64,000 nt of DNA from Trematomus loennbergii (Eukaryota > Chordata > Actinopteri > Perciformes > Nototheniidae): assembly GCA_012861695.1 (NCBI GenBank), contig JAAOOA010001171.1, positions 90,424 through 154,423 of the forward strand. Direction: 5' to 3'. The notes beneath the pieces were generated by a model. That model worked only from the letters and a program-made list of their open reading frames with translations. It was not told where the DNA came from and made no database searches. Position 1 is the stretch's first letter. Each line of letters begins with the position of its first letter. The position numbers and the translations under genes were made by a program. This document shows positions 18,213 through 31,130 of this stretch, one piece after another.

Positions 18213-18825
18213 CGCGCAGAGTGAGTGACAGACGGCTCACACCTACTGGTTCAGAGGATTAGAGGAGAAAGAGACAGTGGATGGTGACGCACACAATAGC
18301 CTTTAAATATAACAGTGAGCAGGTGTGTGTGTGTGTGTGTGTGTTCAGTGTGTTAAACTCTGAATGTGTTCCCAATGAGGAGTCCATATTGCAACAACTA
18401 AATTAAGATTAAAAAACATTATAAATTGCAGCATGCAGTAAACAATGCAAATGACAAAGTGTATATAAAAAAAACCAGGAGGATGTTCGTGGCGAACAGT
18501 CATTAAAGAACCAAGAGAATAAACATTAAAATAAAAAAAGACAGATATAAAATACAAGATTAAAAGATTAGCATATGAATATTTATTCCCATAAGGTCCG
18601 GAAGACTGTTATGATTCATCAGATCCTTGTTATTAGTTGGAGATATTGATAAAGGGATGAAAAGATGGTGGAAAAGTGTGTGTGGAGCACATCACATTAC
18701 TGAAGGGTTGGCTGAATGAACATCTGGACCAATGAAGTAAGGAGTGACTGACAGATGGATGGATGAATCGATCAGGGAATGGATGGATGGCTCAGCGGAC
18801 CAGAACTTAATTTAATTAAAGGTGT

Positions 18826-18864
<39 letters not shown>

Positions 18865-18884
18865 TGTGTGTGTGTGTGTGTGTG

Positions 18885-18938
<54 letters not shown>

Positions 18939-18957
18939 TGTGTGTGTGTGTGTGTTT
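18826..18957. repeat. (TG)n microsatellite
   Basis: About 130 bases of TG with three or four interruptions, each a single-base loss (GTGGTG or TGTTGT). Confidence 0.97.
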
Positions 18958-18999
18958 CCCGTGCAGGTATGTTTGTGTCTCCCCTCCTACATTAAGATT

Positions 19000-19780
19000 G
19001 ATGATCATTGATTGTGATCCGTTTGAGCTTTAGGAATCAAATAGTCTGCATGCAGCTCTGGTTGGAATCACGTCAAAACAATTGATCTTTATCAGGTTAC
19101 AATTACTTTAGTTTTTTTTAAATAACAACCCCCAAGAATATTCATGTGTTGAGATCAAAAGCGTTTCTCTTTGAAATGCAGCCTGCTGTGTAGTTGATGG
19201 GATTTTTTGCTCATATCATTTACATGTGGTTTGATGCACTGTATTCATACCACATGAATTGTTGCCTTAATGGATCTCTTTAAAGTGAACCACAGTGGCT
19301 TAAAACTTTGAGGTCAACAAAGCGTGTTCTGTAAACACGAAGATGGCTATTCTGTGCCATAAAAGGAAAGTATGGTCTATGAATTTTTACATACACAAGA
19401 AAATGTAGGGCAGTAGCTTCTCCACCTTAAATATATAACGAACAGTGTTCAAAACTCAAGATGAGCTGCTTCAACATGATTTTACTTTCCTCAGGGAACA
19501 ACACACATATATGAGATGAGTGAAAAACCTTTGGCCCTTGCTGGAAGCATTAAGAGAGGTAAATATGTGAATGTTGAAGGTAAGTGTTATCCACATACAA
19601 AAGCATGCAAAACCTGGCGTCCAGCTCCTCAAAATGAGCAAGTTAAGACCAAAATAACACAGCAAGACGAAAGAGAAAAGCGGATTTTGTTTTTTGACTT
19701 GTTTTCTCAAAGGATCTTTTTCTTCACTGTTAATCTCTCCTTAACAACTTTTAAAACAAAATTCATAAATCCAAAATATA
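19000..19780. other. Intergenic, nothing recognised
   Basis: AT-rich sequence without a convincing exon or repeat. Short ORFs lack family resemblance. Confidence 0.4.
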
Positions 19781-19784
19781 TTCT

Positions 19785-20195
19785 GTTAATTTTCAGGTTC
19801 ATGTTTGTATGTAGTGTCTCTCCTGGGACAAAGCTCTTTATTTGTCTCATTCTGCCTGTTCTGCAACACCTCTTTTCACCCTCTGTCTGAAACCAGAGCC
19901 CAGTCTGCTCTGATTGGCTAGCTGGCCGGCTCTGTTGTGATTGGTCAACCAGTTAGAGATGTCCCGCCCCATAGCCTATCACGAACAATGTGTTAGAGCG
20001 CTAGCCAATAGAAGCCGATTGTTACATAGTGATGTCATTATGTTACGGAAGTAAACAAAGAGTCCAATGTAGGCGTTTCAGGCAGTGTGTGGGAGAGAAA
20101 CTCTTAAAATTGTAGCCTTTGCAGACCAGTTACATGCACAACAACCTAAAGAAAGGTGAACATGCATGTATGAACTGGCTTAAAGGCAGCATCGA
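19785..20195. mobile_element. TTAA-type short transposon family B, partial, reverse orientation
   Basis: It contains TATGTAGTGTCTCTCCTGG, the CACCTCTTTTCACCCTCTGT block and CTCTGATTGGCTAGCTGG, the reverse complement of family B copies, with a single unexpanded repeat unit. Confidence 0.75.
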
Positions 20196-20439
20196 TGTCG
20201 AGCAGCTGGCAGGAATAAACATCAGGATTACTGTAGCTGTAAAACAGGAAATACATATGCAGGCTGATGATCCAATGATAAGCCGGTGATCATGGCAGGT
20301 TTACATACAGGCTCGGATGAGGAGGGAACAGGTGTGTAAGTCGGGAGGGAAGCTCAGGGAAATTCAAATGGAAAACATGTGAGGATACGGGGAAAGAAAG
20401 GAAGTCCAGTTCAGTTCAAGAAGACCCATATTACTGTAT

Positions 20440-20700
20440 AATCTGCATACAAATAGATATACATGTTGGATTAATAATACCATGTAGAAAGGTTGTAAAT
20501 GATAACGGACCCAGCAAAGAACCCTGTGGTACACCTTTGTTATTAAAATAGAAGCTTACATTAGACCATCAATACAGATAGCCTGCAACACCAGATAAAA
20601 TCATCTAAACCAAGACAGCGTGAAACCAAATGATTAACCAGAAACTATCGACAGATTACTAGATTATGAAAATAATTGCTTTCTATTGCCCTGGTTGATA
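20440..20700 (-). mobile_element. Non-LTR reverse-transcriptase fragment
   Basis: The minus strand at 20537 downward reads GVPQGSLLGP, the conserved RT motif preceding the active-site region, followed by LSFTTFLHGII. Surrounding frames are broken. Too short to place in a LINE clade. Confidence 0.65.
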
Positions 20701-21044
20701 TTCTGCTTCATCATTATGCAACTCTGTCGCCCTTATATCCATCTCCTATACGATTATATAAATCCTTTTTGAGTGTCAGTGAGTTCACAGCAGAGACATA
20801 CTGACAGCATCGGACCACAGTGAGCAGAAGGCTTCAACAGTTATGGGCAGATCATTTTTAGTCTGCTCTTCTTGACACATGCACATCACTATCACTTTTA
20901 TTTATTGCGCGACAGGAGGCAGAGCTGCTTCAACAGTGTTGTTAGACTCAAGGTTTCCTAATAGCGGCTCCCCTGTGGCTCCCTAGTTTTTACTGAGAGT
21001 TGTGGTAAGTAATGGCCCTGTGGAGAGCCATTAGCCACTGGTTG

Positions 21045-21045
<1 letters not shown>

Positions 21046-21078
<33 letters not shown>

Positions 21079-21093
21079 ACACACACACACACA

Positions 21094-21151
<58 letters not shown>

Positions 21152-21200
21152 ACACCACACACACACCACACACACACACACACACACGCACACACACAAC
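21046..21200. repeat. (CA)n microsatellite
   Basis: About 155 bases of CA with several one-base losses and rare substitutions (ACCCAC, CATACA, CACGCA). Confidence 0.97.
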
Positions 21201-21416
21201 ACTCTGCAGCTTTAAAGACCGTTAGTGGCTGTCAGGGTGGTATTATTTTTCACCTGCTCCCATGAGGTCAGTGGAGTCTGTAAATCTACAGTTTTTTCGC
21301 ACAGAGGCCTCTAGTGAATGGTCATCCTGGTTCTTTATTTGCTCACTTTAATGGACTAAGCATGCAACTGAACAAAGGACTCAATCAATGCTTGACATGG
21401 ACTTGGATGTTTAGAT

Positions 21417-21745
21417 TTGATAGTAAAACACAAATGTGCCAAAAACGAATTAAGTAACATCTTCACCCACTTCACAACACATTCACAGCATTTAGAAAAC
21501 ATTCACCAACTTCATGAAACATGGGAAGGTTTACTAGAAGCGCTGCAAAAACAAAACGCTGCAAGAAGCTTAAAACTGAGCAGAAGCGGGGACGCTAAAA
21601 AGTGTCGCACACAGCTTCGATCAGAGCGCTTGTTGACTTGTTCCTTCATTTGCATGGCACATTTGTGTTTTTTTTATCTGCACATTTTTGAAAGTGCAGC
21701 CCGTTTCTCCTAATGGAAGTGTTTTGGACTGTTTTAGTGCGTTTG
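21417..21745. mobile_element. Fold-back short element, small copy
   Basis: Inverted arms AAACACAAATGTGCCAAAAA and GGCACATTTGTGTTTT flank ACGCTGCAAGAAGC and a GGGGACGCTAAAAAGTG core. The same arms and core occur in the element at 23135-24106. Confidence 0.65.
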
Positions 21746-21879
21746 CATGCCACCATAATGATTAGATAAGATCACCCATTACAAATACAAAACATGCATC
21801 GGACCTATACAGATCATGTGTGAATACAGATGAAAAACATGCATTTTTATAGAGAAGTTTCAGAGAAAACCGGCTGCCA

Positions 21880-22048
21880 GTTTGTCAGGCGCCAGGGAGC
21901 AGTTGGTGCCTTGCTCAAGGTGCCTAGGAGGTGAACTGGTATCTCTCCAGCTACTGGTCCACACTTCATATTTTTGGTCTAATCGGGACTTGAACCAGCG
22001 ACCCTTCAGTTCCCAAGCCAAGTCCCTTCAGACTGAGCTCCTGCCGCC
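21880..22048 (-). mobile_element. V-SINE-like tRNA-derived SINE
   Basis: On the minus strand it begins GGCGGCAGGAGCTCAGTCTG (A box) with B box GGTTCAAGTCC 45 bases on, then a body with CACCTTGAGCAAGGCACC. This head is characteristic of fish V-SINE/AFC-type SINEs. Confidence 0.8.
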
Positions 22049-22059
22049 TATTTGATATT

Positions 22060-23130
22060 AAATAAATATCATTTAATGGGATTAACAGGTACATTATTGT
22101 CATGGATGAACCACTTCTCATCTGCTAAAGCTCAAGTTACTCACAATATAGCCTAATTGGCAATACACACACACACACACACCTACACCATCTTCTGTAA
22201 TTAAGTCTGCATACCAACGCTTGGACTATTATGAGACGTGTGTCCTCTTATCTTTTATACATTCAATCATTATTCAGACACCTTTGTATACTGTGTGTGT
22301 GTGTGTGTGCATAATCGTGGTCTCGTTATCTCTCTATTCCACACATCTGTACTAATTTCCATTGACAGAAATAATTACCACAGTGATGAACAGCATGTCG
22401 ACCCCAGTAAACGCTTCACAGTACACAAAACCATTATCTTGGAGGGAGATGACACTTAAAATAGCACATCAGCCAAAAATAGGGTAAGCTGGTGGAGCAT
22501 GTCAGCTGATAGAGACTGTCGAGAAACATCTAAAAATCACTGCTATTCACTCAGATCTTCATACTGTTATGTACGGACAGGAATCTGGCTCTGCACATGA
22601 ATAAATAGATGCATCCTCCTGTTTCCAATATGTGTGTCTGTGAAAAATCGGAAAAAACAGAGCAGTGAGGGTTTGATTTTCCTCTGAGATGCCAGAAATA
22701 AATATTAATCTTCATTAATATGAATCCATTGCTATAAATAATCCTAACCCTGTAGTCATGATGTATAAATAGCTTCCCAAATGTTTCTCCTGCTCTCTCC
22801 TCTCTCTGTAAGACAGTGACTGTACTGTATGAGTATTCCCATAGCTTGAAGAGAGTTTGCAAAGTGTCAGCTACATAGCAACAGATTAATAATGCAGAGG
22901 AAGTAAAATGCTTTTATTTCTGCACAGCAGCTACGTGAGCATGATACATCAGATGCAGGTTGTAAACTGAAGCTAACCCGAATACGTCTGCTCCACTTGG
23001 CGTCTCTGTTGTGTCCCTTGTTTTGCATTCACACATTAGTTTTGTTGTGTAGGTTGTATTTGTAATTAAATGTACTTAAAGTGATGTAAATAAAGTATTT
23101 TCATTTGTAAAATATTTAGGTTTTAAAGGG
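22060..23130. other. Intergenic, nothing recognised
   Basis: It holds short CA and TG runs (22166, 22293) and otherwise unremarkable AT-rich sequence. No gene-like ORF. Confidence 0.4.
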
Positions 23131-23134
23131 CTAT

Positions 23135-24106
23135 GTGGCCGACAGGTGCAAACGCGCTAAAACGGGTCAAAACATTTCCATTTGGAGAAAAGCGCAGCAA
23201 TTTCAAAACGATGCAAATATGTGCCAAAACACACGCAAATAAAGAAACATGTTCACCAACTTGACAACACATGTGTTTACTAAAGAGCTGCATAAACGAA
23301 ACTCTGCCAATACAAAACGCTGCAAATTAAAAAACGCTGCAAGAATCTCAAAACACAACGGACACCAGGGGACACTAAAAAGTGACGCACACAGCTGGGA
23401 CCGAACAATGGTGACGTTCGGGGATTATAAAACTGGCAAGCTGTCCTTCTTACAGAGTTAGTCTGTTCATAACTTAAAAAATAAGTGTTTTGTCAGTATA
23501 TTTAAAATGACTACTTTAGCTACGTTAGCTATGTTAGCTAGGTTAGTTATGTTAGCTACGTTAGCTAGGTTAGTTATGTTAGCTACGTTAGCTAGGTTAG
23601 TTATGTTAGCTACGTTAGCTAGGTTAGCTAGGTTAGTTATGTTAGCTACGTTAGCTACGTTAGCTAGGTTAGTTATGTTAGCTACGTTAGCTAGGTTAGT
23701 TATGTTAGCTACTTAGCTACGTTAGCTTACAGCAGATCTGGAATAATAGAAAGGACTCAAGCAATCGCGTTATTAAAATAAGCCAATACTTATATTTTAG
23801 GTACGTTTCCAGTGACAGTTATAATCCCTGAATGTCAACAAGCGCTCCGGTCCCAACTGTGTGCGTCACTTTTTAGTTTCCCCGTTTCCGTTGTGTTTTC
23901 TGTTTCTTGCAACGTTTTTTATTTGCAGCTTTTTAGTTTATGCAGCGCTTAAGTAAATTCTGCACATGTGTTGTCAAGTTGGTGAAGATGTTTCTTAATT
24001 TGCATGTGTTTTGGCACACTTGTGTTTTTATATTTGCATACTTTTTAAAAGTGCAGCGCATCTCTCCTAATGGAAATGTTTGGGGCCAATGTAGCCTATC
24101 GGCCAC
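23135..24106. mobile_element. Fold-back short transposon with long inverted arms and central minisatellite
   Basis: The ends GTGGCCGACAGG and CCTATCGGCCAC are inverted. Homology between the two arms continues for roughly 300 bases (for example CAACTTGACAACACATGTG on one side, its complement on the other). The centre is a TTAGCTACG-type array. No transposase. Confidence 0.75.
23515..23728. repeat. 9/27-bp minisatellite (TTAGCTACG)
   Basis: Nested units TTAGCTACG, TTAGCTAGG and TTAGTTATG form a 27-bp higher-order repeat for about 210 bases. Confidence 0.95.
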
Positions 24107-24109
24107 CGT

Positions 24110-25155
24110 ACAATGTGGCACCATTTTTTGCTCTCATCAGAGATTAATGTGTTTTACATTAAGGCTAAAAGTAGCTAAATTAAGCTTGATATATTATACA
24201 TTTCAGTCACTTTATATCCTTTCACAATTTTCTAATCAAGCTCTTAACTTCCTCTCCCCCTTTGTTCTCCTTGCGCTTCACCCCCATCCTTCCCTATTAC
24301 TGCACTCGATAACCTCCTTGTGTAACATGCAAGTCAGGCTTTTTAATGTATAAATTCAGCTCATGCGTTATCATTTCCGTTCACGTTCCTCCTCTAATCT
24401 TCCCCTCTCGCTCCGTCTTTGTCAGCAGAATATTGAGTTGAGCCTGTGGTGCGTAATAAGCTCACATACAGTGCACACACGTGTCAGAAAAAAAGAGAGA
24501 GAGCATTGGAGAAAAAGGAGACAGAAGATTCGGGATGACTCCAAGATCGAGCTGCAAATCATGAATAACTGATAACATGTTCTCGTCCGGCGCTCGTTCA
24601 TGGAGTCATCAATCACACTGTCTTTTTACTCCGCTGCAGCTTCATTAAGCTGATAATGGACTCAGGGCTGCATGTCAACCAGGCAATATGTGCTGCTATT
24701 CAAACAGTGATTAAATAACCTCTCTGCGCAGTCAAACACACCCTGAAGTGTGTTTCCCACCATCTAATCTATCTGATAAATGCCTTTCATTGAGTGCGTT
24801 TACTGTACACCGCTGCAGTTTTCTCAGGCATGACTTCTCCCATTTCACAGTAGATGTTTTAGATAAATAGGGACGACTGGGGACGGTTTAGACATTTATT
24901 GCATTTATCAGTTACTCAGAGACTATAGAGAGGCGCAGGGATGACATATTCCTTTAGGCCGCCCCAGAAGTTAGCATCTCAAGGGCTCCATCAACAAAAA
25001 GCAATGGGATTTTTCCAGAAAATAAGCTCAGTGGCAAACACAGGTTTATGATACACATGTTTAGTTCAGCAGGATAATCTCCACCTTTTAACACCACTTT
25101 GAATTTTCAATGTGTAAATGCAATTGCCAGAGGTAAAAAGATAATGTTATGCTAA
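24110..25155. other. Intergenic, nothing recognised
   Basis: Mostly unique-looking sequence. No exon with splice sites and homology could be identified. Confidence 0.4.
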
Positions 25156-25160
25156 TGCAA

Positions 25161-25828
25161 TAGAGAGGCGAAGTCCCTCCCTTTCCAGGGGAGCTCCATG
25201 GGACCTTATTTCGGAAAAAGTATGTATTGAAGTCAATGGAGAGAGAAAGATTATCTTTCGATCCCGTTTGAATTGTGCCACGAATTACACATATGATGTT
25301 TGTCAATTTAAAAGATAATTTTGCAAGTCAAGAAAATTTAAATATGTCGTAAAAAAGTAACACTTTTTTTGTGTGAAACCGCTCAATGAACTACATCTCC
25401 CGTCTCGCACCACACACCAAGACGGCCGTCACGTTGGCACATTTCACTTCTTTCTTTCAGAATGAGGCGAAAAGTATTAAAAGAGGTGAAAATCACTCCA
25501 AGTCTGGGCATGTTGAGAGCTGTACATACACACAAGGGGAGTTAGTCGGTTCGTAAGAGCCAGCATGCGGGACCGGGACTCTGGGATTTGTAGTCTTTCT
25601 AGTTGCGTATTTTTCATAGTCTTATATTTCAACAGTTTTAAGACAAACTGTGACTTTTTTGACATGGAAATTATTATTTAAGATTGACAAACATCATATG
25701 TGTAATTCGTGGAACAATTCAAACGGAATCGAAAGATAATCTTTCTCTCCCCATTGACTTCAATTCATAATTTTTCCGAAATAAGGTCCCATGGGTCGGA
25801 AGTAGATGGGCGGGACTTCGCCTCTCTA
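25161..25828. mobile_element. Short element with long terminal inverted repeats, TA-flanked
   Basis: GAGAGGCGAAGTCCC at the left and GGGACTTCGCCTCTC at the right are inverted, and homology of the two arms extends about 160 bases (AAAGATTATCTTTCGATCC and its complement). TA flanks both ends. This suggests a Tc1/mariner-type MITE. Confidence 0.78.
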
Positions 25829-25829
25829 T

Positions 25830-26478
25830 AAAGGAACTACATCACAGTCACATGACTTCACGTCACCACCGCTAAGCTAAAGGTGGCTAATGTTCGGCGT
25901 GATGATGTTCAGTCGTCTCATTCAGTCTTTTTAAGACAAAAAACCCTTCATGAATTAACCAGTGGTGTATTAACTGACTTATTTTAAGTCTTAGTAAACT
26001 TGTTAATCTCTTTACAATGTGTTCACCACATGACTTTATTCACGCATCTAACCAAAAACACTTCCATAAAATGTATGACCCCGAGACAGGCTAACAGGAA
26101 GTGATCTAAGGCTAACATATTACAATGTTTAAGGACTCATTCCTGCACCACTTATTTGGTCTGGCCCAACCACATGTTGATATATCAAACTTTAAAGATT
26201 ATATATTCAACTTTAAGATGATATATTAAACTTTAGGATGATTAAATACATAAATCACTCTCAATATTGATTTGAAAGGAAGAAGTCAGATGTTGCAAAT
26301 TAACCCAAACATGAGATTTGACCAATACAATCTCATTCTTAAAATATGTATTGTTTTACAAAGGTATTATAGTTTTATTATTTATTCAATACTATTATAT
26401 TGGTATTTTTGGAACAAAACTGCAATTATTTTATAACATGTGGTAACCTGTTACCTGTTTTTCAGCTACAAATGTACA
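25830..26478. other. Intergenic, nothing recognised
   Basis: AT-rich unique sequence. Confidence 0.4.
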
Positions 26479-26865
26479 TACAGTGCATCCGGAAAGTATT
26501 CATACCCCTTAACTCTTTTCACATTTTGTTATGTTACAGCCTTATTTCTAAAGGGATTAAATTCATTTTTGTTCTCAATATCCCACACACAATACCCATA
26601 ATGACAAAGCGAAAACGTTTTAAAATAATTTTTTGCGAACGTGTTAAAAATAATTAAATTCCCATGTACAGTATTCACACCCTTTGCTTTGACAATTGAG
26701 CTCAAGTGCATCCCGTTTCCACTGATCATCCTTGACATGTTTCTGTAACTTGATTGGAGTCCACCTGTGGTAAACTAAATTGATTGGACATGACTTGGAA
26801 AGGAACACACCTGTCTATATGAGGTCCCACAGTTGACAGCACATCAGAGCAAAAACCAAGTCATG

Positions 26866-28690
26866 AGGTCCAAGGAATTGACTGTAGACCTCAGAGACAG
26901 GATTGTATCAAGGCACAGATCTGGGGAAGGGTACAGAAAAATGTCTGCAGCATTGAACGTCCCAACAGTGGTCTCCATTATTTGCAAATGGAAGATGTTT
27001 GAAACCACCAGGGCTCTTCCTAAAGCTGGCTGCCCAAACCAAACTGAACATCGGGGGAGAAGGGCCTTAGTCAGAGAGGTGACTAATAACCCGATGGTCA
27101 CTCTGACAGAACTCCAGTGTTCCTCTGTGGAGATGGGAGAACCTTCCAGAAGGACAACCATCTGTGCAGCACTCCACCAATCAGGCCATTATGGTAGAGT
27201 GGCCAGAAGGAAGCCAAAGGCACATGAAAGCCCCCATGGAGCACCTGAGTACTCTCAGACCATGAGAAACCAAATTGGCTGGTTTGATGAAACCAAAATG
27301 GATCTCTTTGGCCTGAATGCCAAGCATCATGTCTGGAGGAACCCAGGCATGCTCATCAACTGGCCAATAGCATCCCTACAGTGAAGCATGGTGGTGGCAG
27401 CATCATGCTATGGGGATGTGTTTCAGCGGCAGGAACTGGGAGACTAGTGATGAAAACCTGCTCCAGAGCGCTCTGGACCTCAGACTGGGGCGAAGGTTCA
27501 ACTTTCACAACGACCCTAAGCACACAGCCACGATAACAAAGGAGTGGCTTCAGGATGAGTCTATGATGCCCATTTCACACAACGCGGTTCCCGTTCTAGC
27601 TCCGTGCTTGCGCTCTTCTGGTTCGGAACCGGTTTTTCTTTTCAGCCACCGTTTTGTTCACACCGCCCAGAGCCCGACTGGTGCTGCCGCCGGCTGCGTC
27701 ATGACGTCACCGTTTAAGTCGCTGATTTTCTCCCCAACGGCGTCGGGTCGATGATCGTGTTGCTTTTAATCATACGAAGCCAGATTAAATTAAATAACTA
27801 CTTCTCAACCCTTATACTTTTCTCCAAAGTGCCGTGGTTCATTGTTTATTAATGTGTTTCAGCGGCATTTACCGACCGCTGCAGTGTTGCCCGCTGTTTG
27901 GCATCACAACGCTGTTATGGTATAAAATGGTATAATGGTATACAATGGTGATGTTGGCATAGCAACCAAAGCTAAACTGACTATCTTGACTACTTGTCGC
28001 TATCCTATTGTGGCATAAGCCGTTTTCTACAGGCACATTTTACCGGCGTATTTTTCATTATGATTCTACTTGTGATAGTCGGACATGACAACCTGTGCAG
28101 CCCATGTATTGATTCCATCCGATAGCTGCTATAATAACAAACAAAACGTCTGCCTGCTCTCCACAATGATCAACAACAGCGAACGGATGGTCAAAGTAAG
28201 ATGTGGTTGCGCTCTAGTCACTTTGGTCAGCGCTACTGCTTGTTACAACTTTCATTTGCCGTACTGGCCATAAACTGTTAGCTCAGGTTAATCTCGCCCC
28301 CGCCCCCGCTCCGACGTAAGCGTGACGTATGCGGTTCTTGCTTCTAGACCGAAAAAATGTTGGTGCTTAGTATGCACCGTTTTCGTGCTTAGAGCCGGCT
28401 CCGCTGCGGTGTGAACAGGAAAAAACGGTGCTTTTCAGGCTCTAACTCCGAACCGGCCCTGGAACCGCGTTGGTGTTAAACGGGCATCAATGTCCTTGAG
28501 TGCCCAGCCAGAGCCCAGACCTGACCCCGATTGAATATCTCTGGAGAGATCTGAAAATGGCTTTGCACCGACGCTCCCCCCAACCTGATGGAGCTTGAGA
28601 CAATCTGCAAAGAAGAATGGGAGAAACTGCCCAAAGAATGGTGTGCTAAGCTTGTAGCATCATACTCAAGAAGACTTGAGGCTGTATTGC
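26866..28690 (+). pseudogene. Tc1-like transposase, broken
   Basis: Recognisable in order: a paired-like helix-turn-helix (SKELTVDLRDRIVSRHRSGE), the first catalytic Asp in DETKMDLFG, the [10 protein letters not shown] block near 27390, the second Asp in NDPKHTA (27512), and, past the insertion, a PDPD/ISL segment with the third acidic residue near 28530. Frame changes at about 27340-27420 and the insertion at 27564 prevent a functional protein. Confidence 0.9.
27564..28489. mobile_element. Short inverted-repeat element inside the Tc1 transposase
   Basis: TGATGCCC at the left and GGGCATCA at the right are exact inverted ends. Homology continues through CAACGCGGTTCC/GGAACCGCGTTG. It splits the Tc1 transposase, which resumes at 28490 with ATGTCCTTGAGTGCCC. 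The target duplication is not clear. No transposase of its own; possibly Harbinger-like. Confidence 0.82.
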
Positions 28691-29124
28691 TATCAAAGGT
28701 GCTTCAAGTAAGTATTGAGTAAAGGTGTGAATATTTATGTACATGTGATATTTGAGTGTTTTATTTTTAATTCATTTACAAAACGCATTTAAAACGTTTT
28801 CTACTTGGTCATTATGGGGTATTGTGTCTCGAATGTTGAGAAAAAAAAATGAATTTAATCAATTTTGAAATATGGCTGTAACATAACAAAATGTGGAAAA
28901 AGTGAAGGGGTATGATACTTTCCGGACGCACTAGACTTCATATCAATGCTTTAAAGGATTGCATCTCATTTTACAATAAGCCTTTGATTTGGATTATGTT
29001 GAATTTGACATAATGACTGTTACTCTATGACATCATCTACCAATTTTTTATTCTCCTCCTGTTCTTCCCTCTCCCCTCGCCCTGCCCTGCGCCCCTGTGA
29101 TAAGCTGATTACTGAGATGACGTC

Positions 29125-29151
29125 ACACACACACACACACCCACACACACA

Positions 29152-29223
<72 letters not shown>

Positions 29224-29291
29224 CACACACGCACACACACACACCACACACACACCAACACACACACACACACACACCACACACACACACA
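29125..29291. repeat. (CA)n microsatellite
   Basis: About 165 bases of CA with six or more interruptions, mostly CACCACA single-base losses. Confidence 0.97.
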
Positions 29292-29299
29292 GCAGGAGG

Positions 29300-31130
29300 T
29301 CTGATGAACCCTGTCTAAAATGCTGATTGGATTTCGCTGTCTGCCCGATGAGTCTGTGGATTCGTTTGAAGACAATCCTTCTACAGGTCTCTAAAAAATC
29401 ATTTTATTGTTTGAACAGAATAATATGTTGTGCATGTGTTACATAATTTGAACTGGCAGTAAACCCCAAATTATTTTGAACACATAAAACATAAAGAAAT
29501 CCATTTTGATTTTGACTGCTTGGATGTTTCTCATCACTTCCATCTATCTCTCTCAGCATCACCTCCCTTCAAACACTCCCACATCGAGATCTTTTCTCAC
29601 TGACTGGAAGTGACGCTGATAAAAACCCCTCTGAGACAAAGTTGTGATTTTGGGCTTTATAAATAACTGACATGACTTCTGCTGCTCCGCGCTCTCAGAG
29701 CCTTTTCACAGTGTCAGCGCAGCGTGAACACAGCTGCCGCTCACAGACACGCATAAAGGGTGAGTTTGACTGCCAATTATAGTAAGTACTGACATTCACA
29801 CTGACTCGTCGGTCATTAACTTACCTAAATCAACGTATTTAAGTCATTAGGTGCATTAGCTGCAGCTGCAGTGATGACACAGTGAAGAGTCGTTTGAGAA
29901 ATAGCTCCAAAGCAACAGATTTGAACATTTTGACGGATAATTATTCCATATTGTTTTACACTTTACCCCACCTAAATATGTGGCAATGTGTTGTTGAATT
30001 GAAGTCAATATCATGACGTACATTTTTCAACCTTACTAGGATACCTTCATGTCACATTTTACAGGCTGTAACTGCAAGCATCTGGTTCACGTCATCCTCT
30101 GAGGGTTTTTGAAAGCTGTCTCGCACTCAGTTTAAAGATAGAACGTGGATGCAAAGACACCATTGCTGAGATAAAAAACATAGAAAATTGACACTTGTAC
30201 AATCAATTTAGCTAACTAAAAATAAGCCATATAATGTTTGCTGCTTGATTAACCAGATTTAATGAGTGAATCAACTGACACAGATATAGTTTCACGTTAA
30301 AAATGGCGTAAGAATGGCTTTTTACAATTTAAACAGACCCGAGCAACATTAGCCTTATTTTTTTGTTGCGTTTTTGGACACATGATAATATTAATGTTGT
30401 GTCTCGTCAAATGTGTTAGTGTTGTGTTAAAATTCCAGGAAAGACAGACGACTAACTATTTATTATGAGAGAGCAAAATATATATATTCACTTGGCCAAG
30501 GACTCCGTCACGTCATAGAAATCACAGACAGCAAAGCTGTAATCTGTCACCACCATATCCGTAAAATACATTTTATTACACAGGGCGTTGCCCGTACATT
30601 TATGATTGGTCAAGACTAGATGAAGAGATACCGCGGTTTAGACTTGGTTCTCTTTGGTTGGTGCACAGACTCAGACAAGAGTCTTTTGGCAACACGATCC
30701 TCCAATCATCATTCGGCCGGCTGGCGAAGTCCCTCCCTACTCTGGCACCATCATACGTAATTTGTTTTCGCTAACGTTTCTTCAGATATAGTGGAAAACC
30801 ATAATGTTGCTTCCTAGCTTTGCGTGGGAGTGCGGCTCCCATACAATTCAAGGCCGGTGCGATGTGCTGTTCTGACTACCTCTTTGTGTTCTCTCAGTCT
30901 CTGCACCTGACCTTGCTACTTTCAATATTGCAAGCTAAACACTTTCTCCTGTGACTTTTCCCTTCGTTCCTATCCTCCCCATCAAAACTTGGGGGGGGGG
31001 GGGGGGGGGATTGTGTCTATTTATTCCAAAGTCACAGCAACATAAAATAGCACAATAAGCAAATAATGTAATAATAAGAATCTTGTAATGTTATATAAAA
31101 ATAGACTCCACATTAGTTATGTTTATGTAT
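29300..31130. other. Intergenic, nothing firmly recognised
   Basis: It holds a G-run of about 20 at 30991-31010 and a GGCGAAGTCCCTCCC fragment at 30723 like the ends of the 25161 element. A TTTATAAAT and a GTGAGT downstream near 29655-29765 are weak exon-like signals only. Confidence 0.4.

Larger units (their letters stand above)
26481..28933 (+). mobile_element. Tc1-like transposon, decayed, with nested insertion
   Basis: The left end CAGTGCATCCGGAAAGTATT and right end ACTTTCCGGACGCACT are inverted repeats next to TA. Subterminal TTTTGTTATGTTACAGCC and GGCTGTAACATAACAAAATG are also inverted. Without the 926-bp insertion the length is about 1.5 kb, normal for Tc1 elements. Confidence 0.93.

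Noticed and set aside
21970..22048. tRNA gene on the minus strand
   Set aside because: A V-SINE-type head with A and B boxes but no acceptor pairing.
29640..29775. Promoter and first exon (TTTATAAAT, then GGGTGAGT)
   Set aside because: There is no downstream exon or conserved coding sequence to support it.
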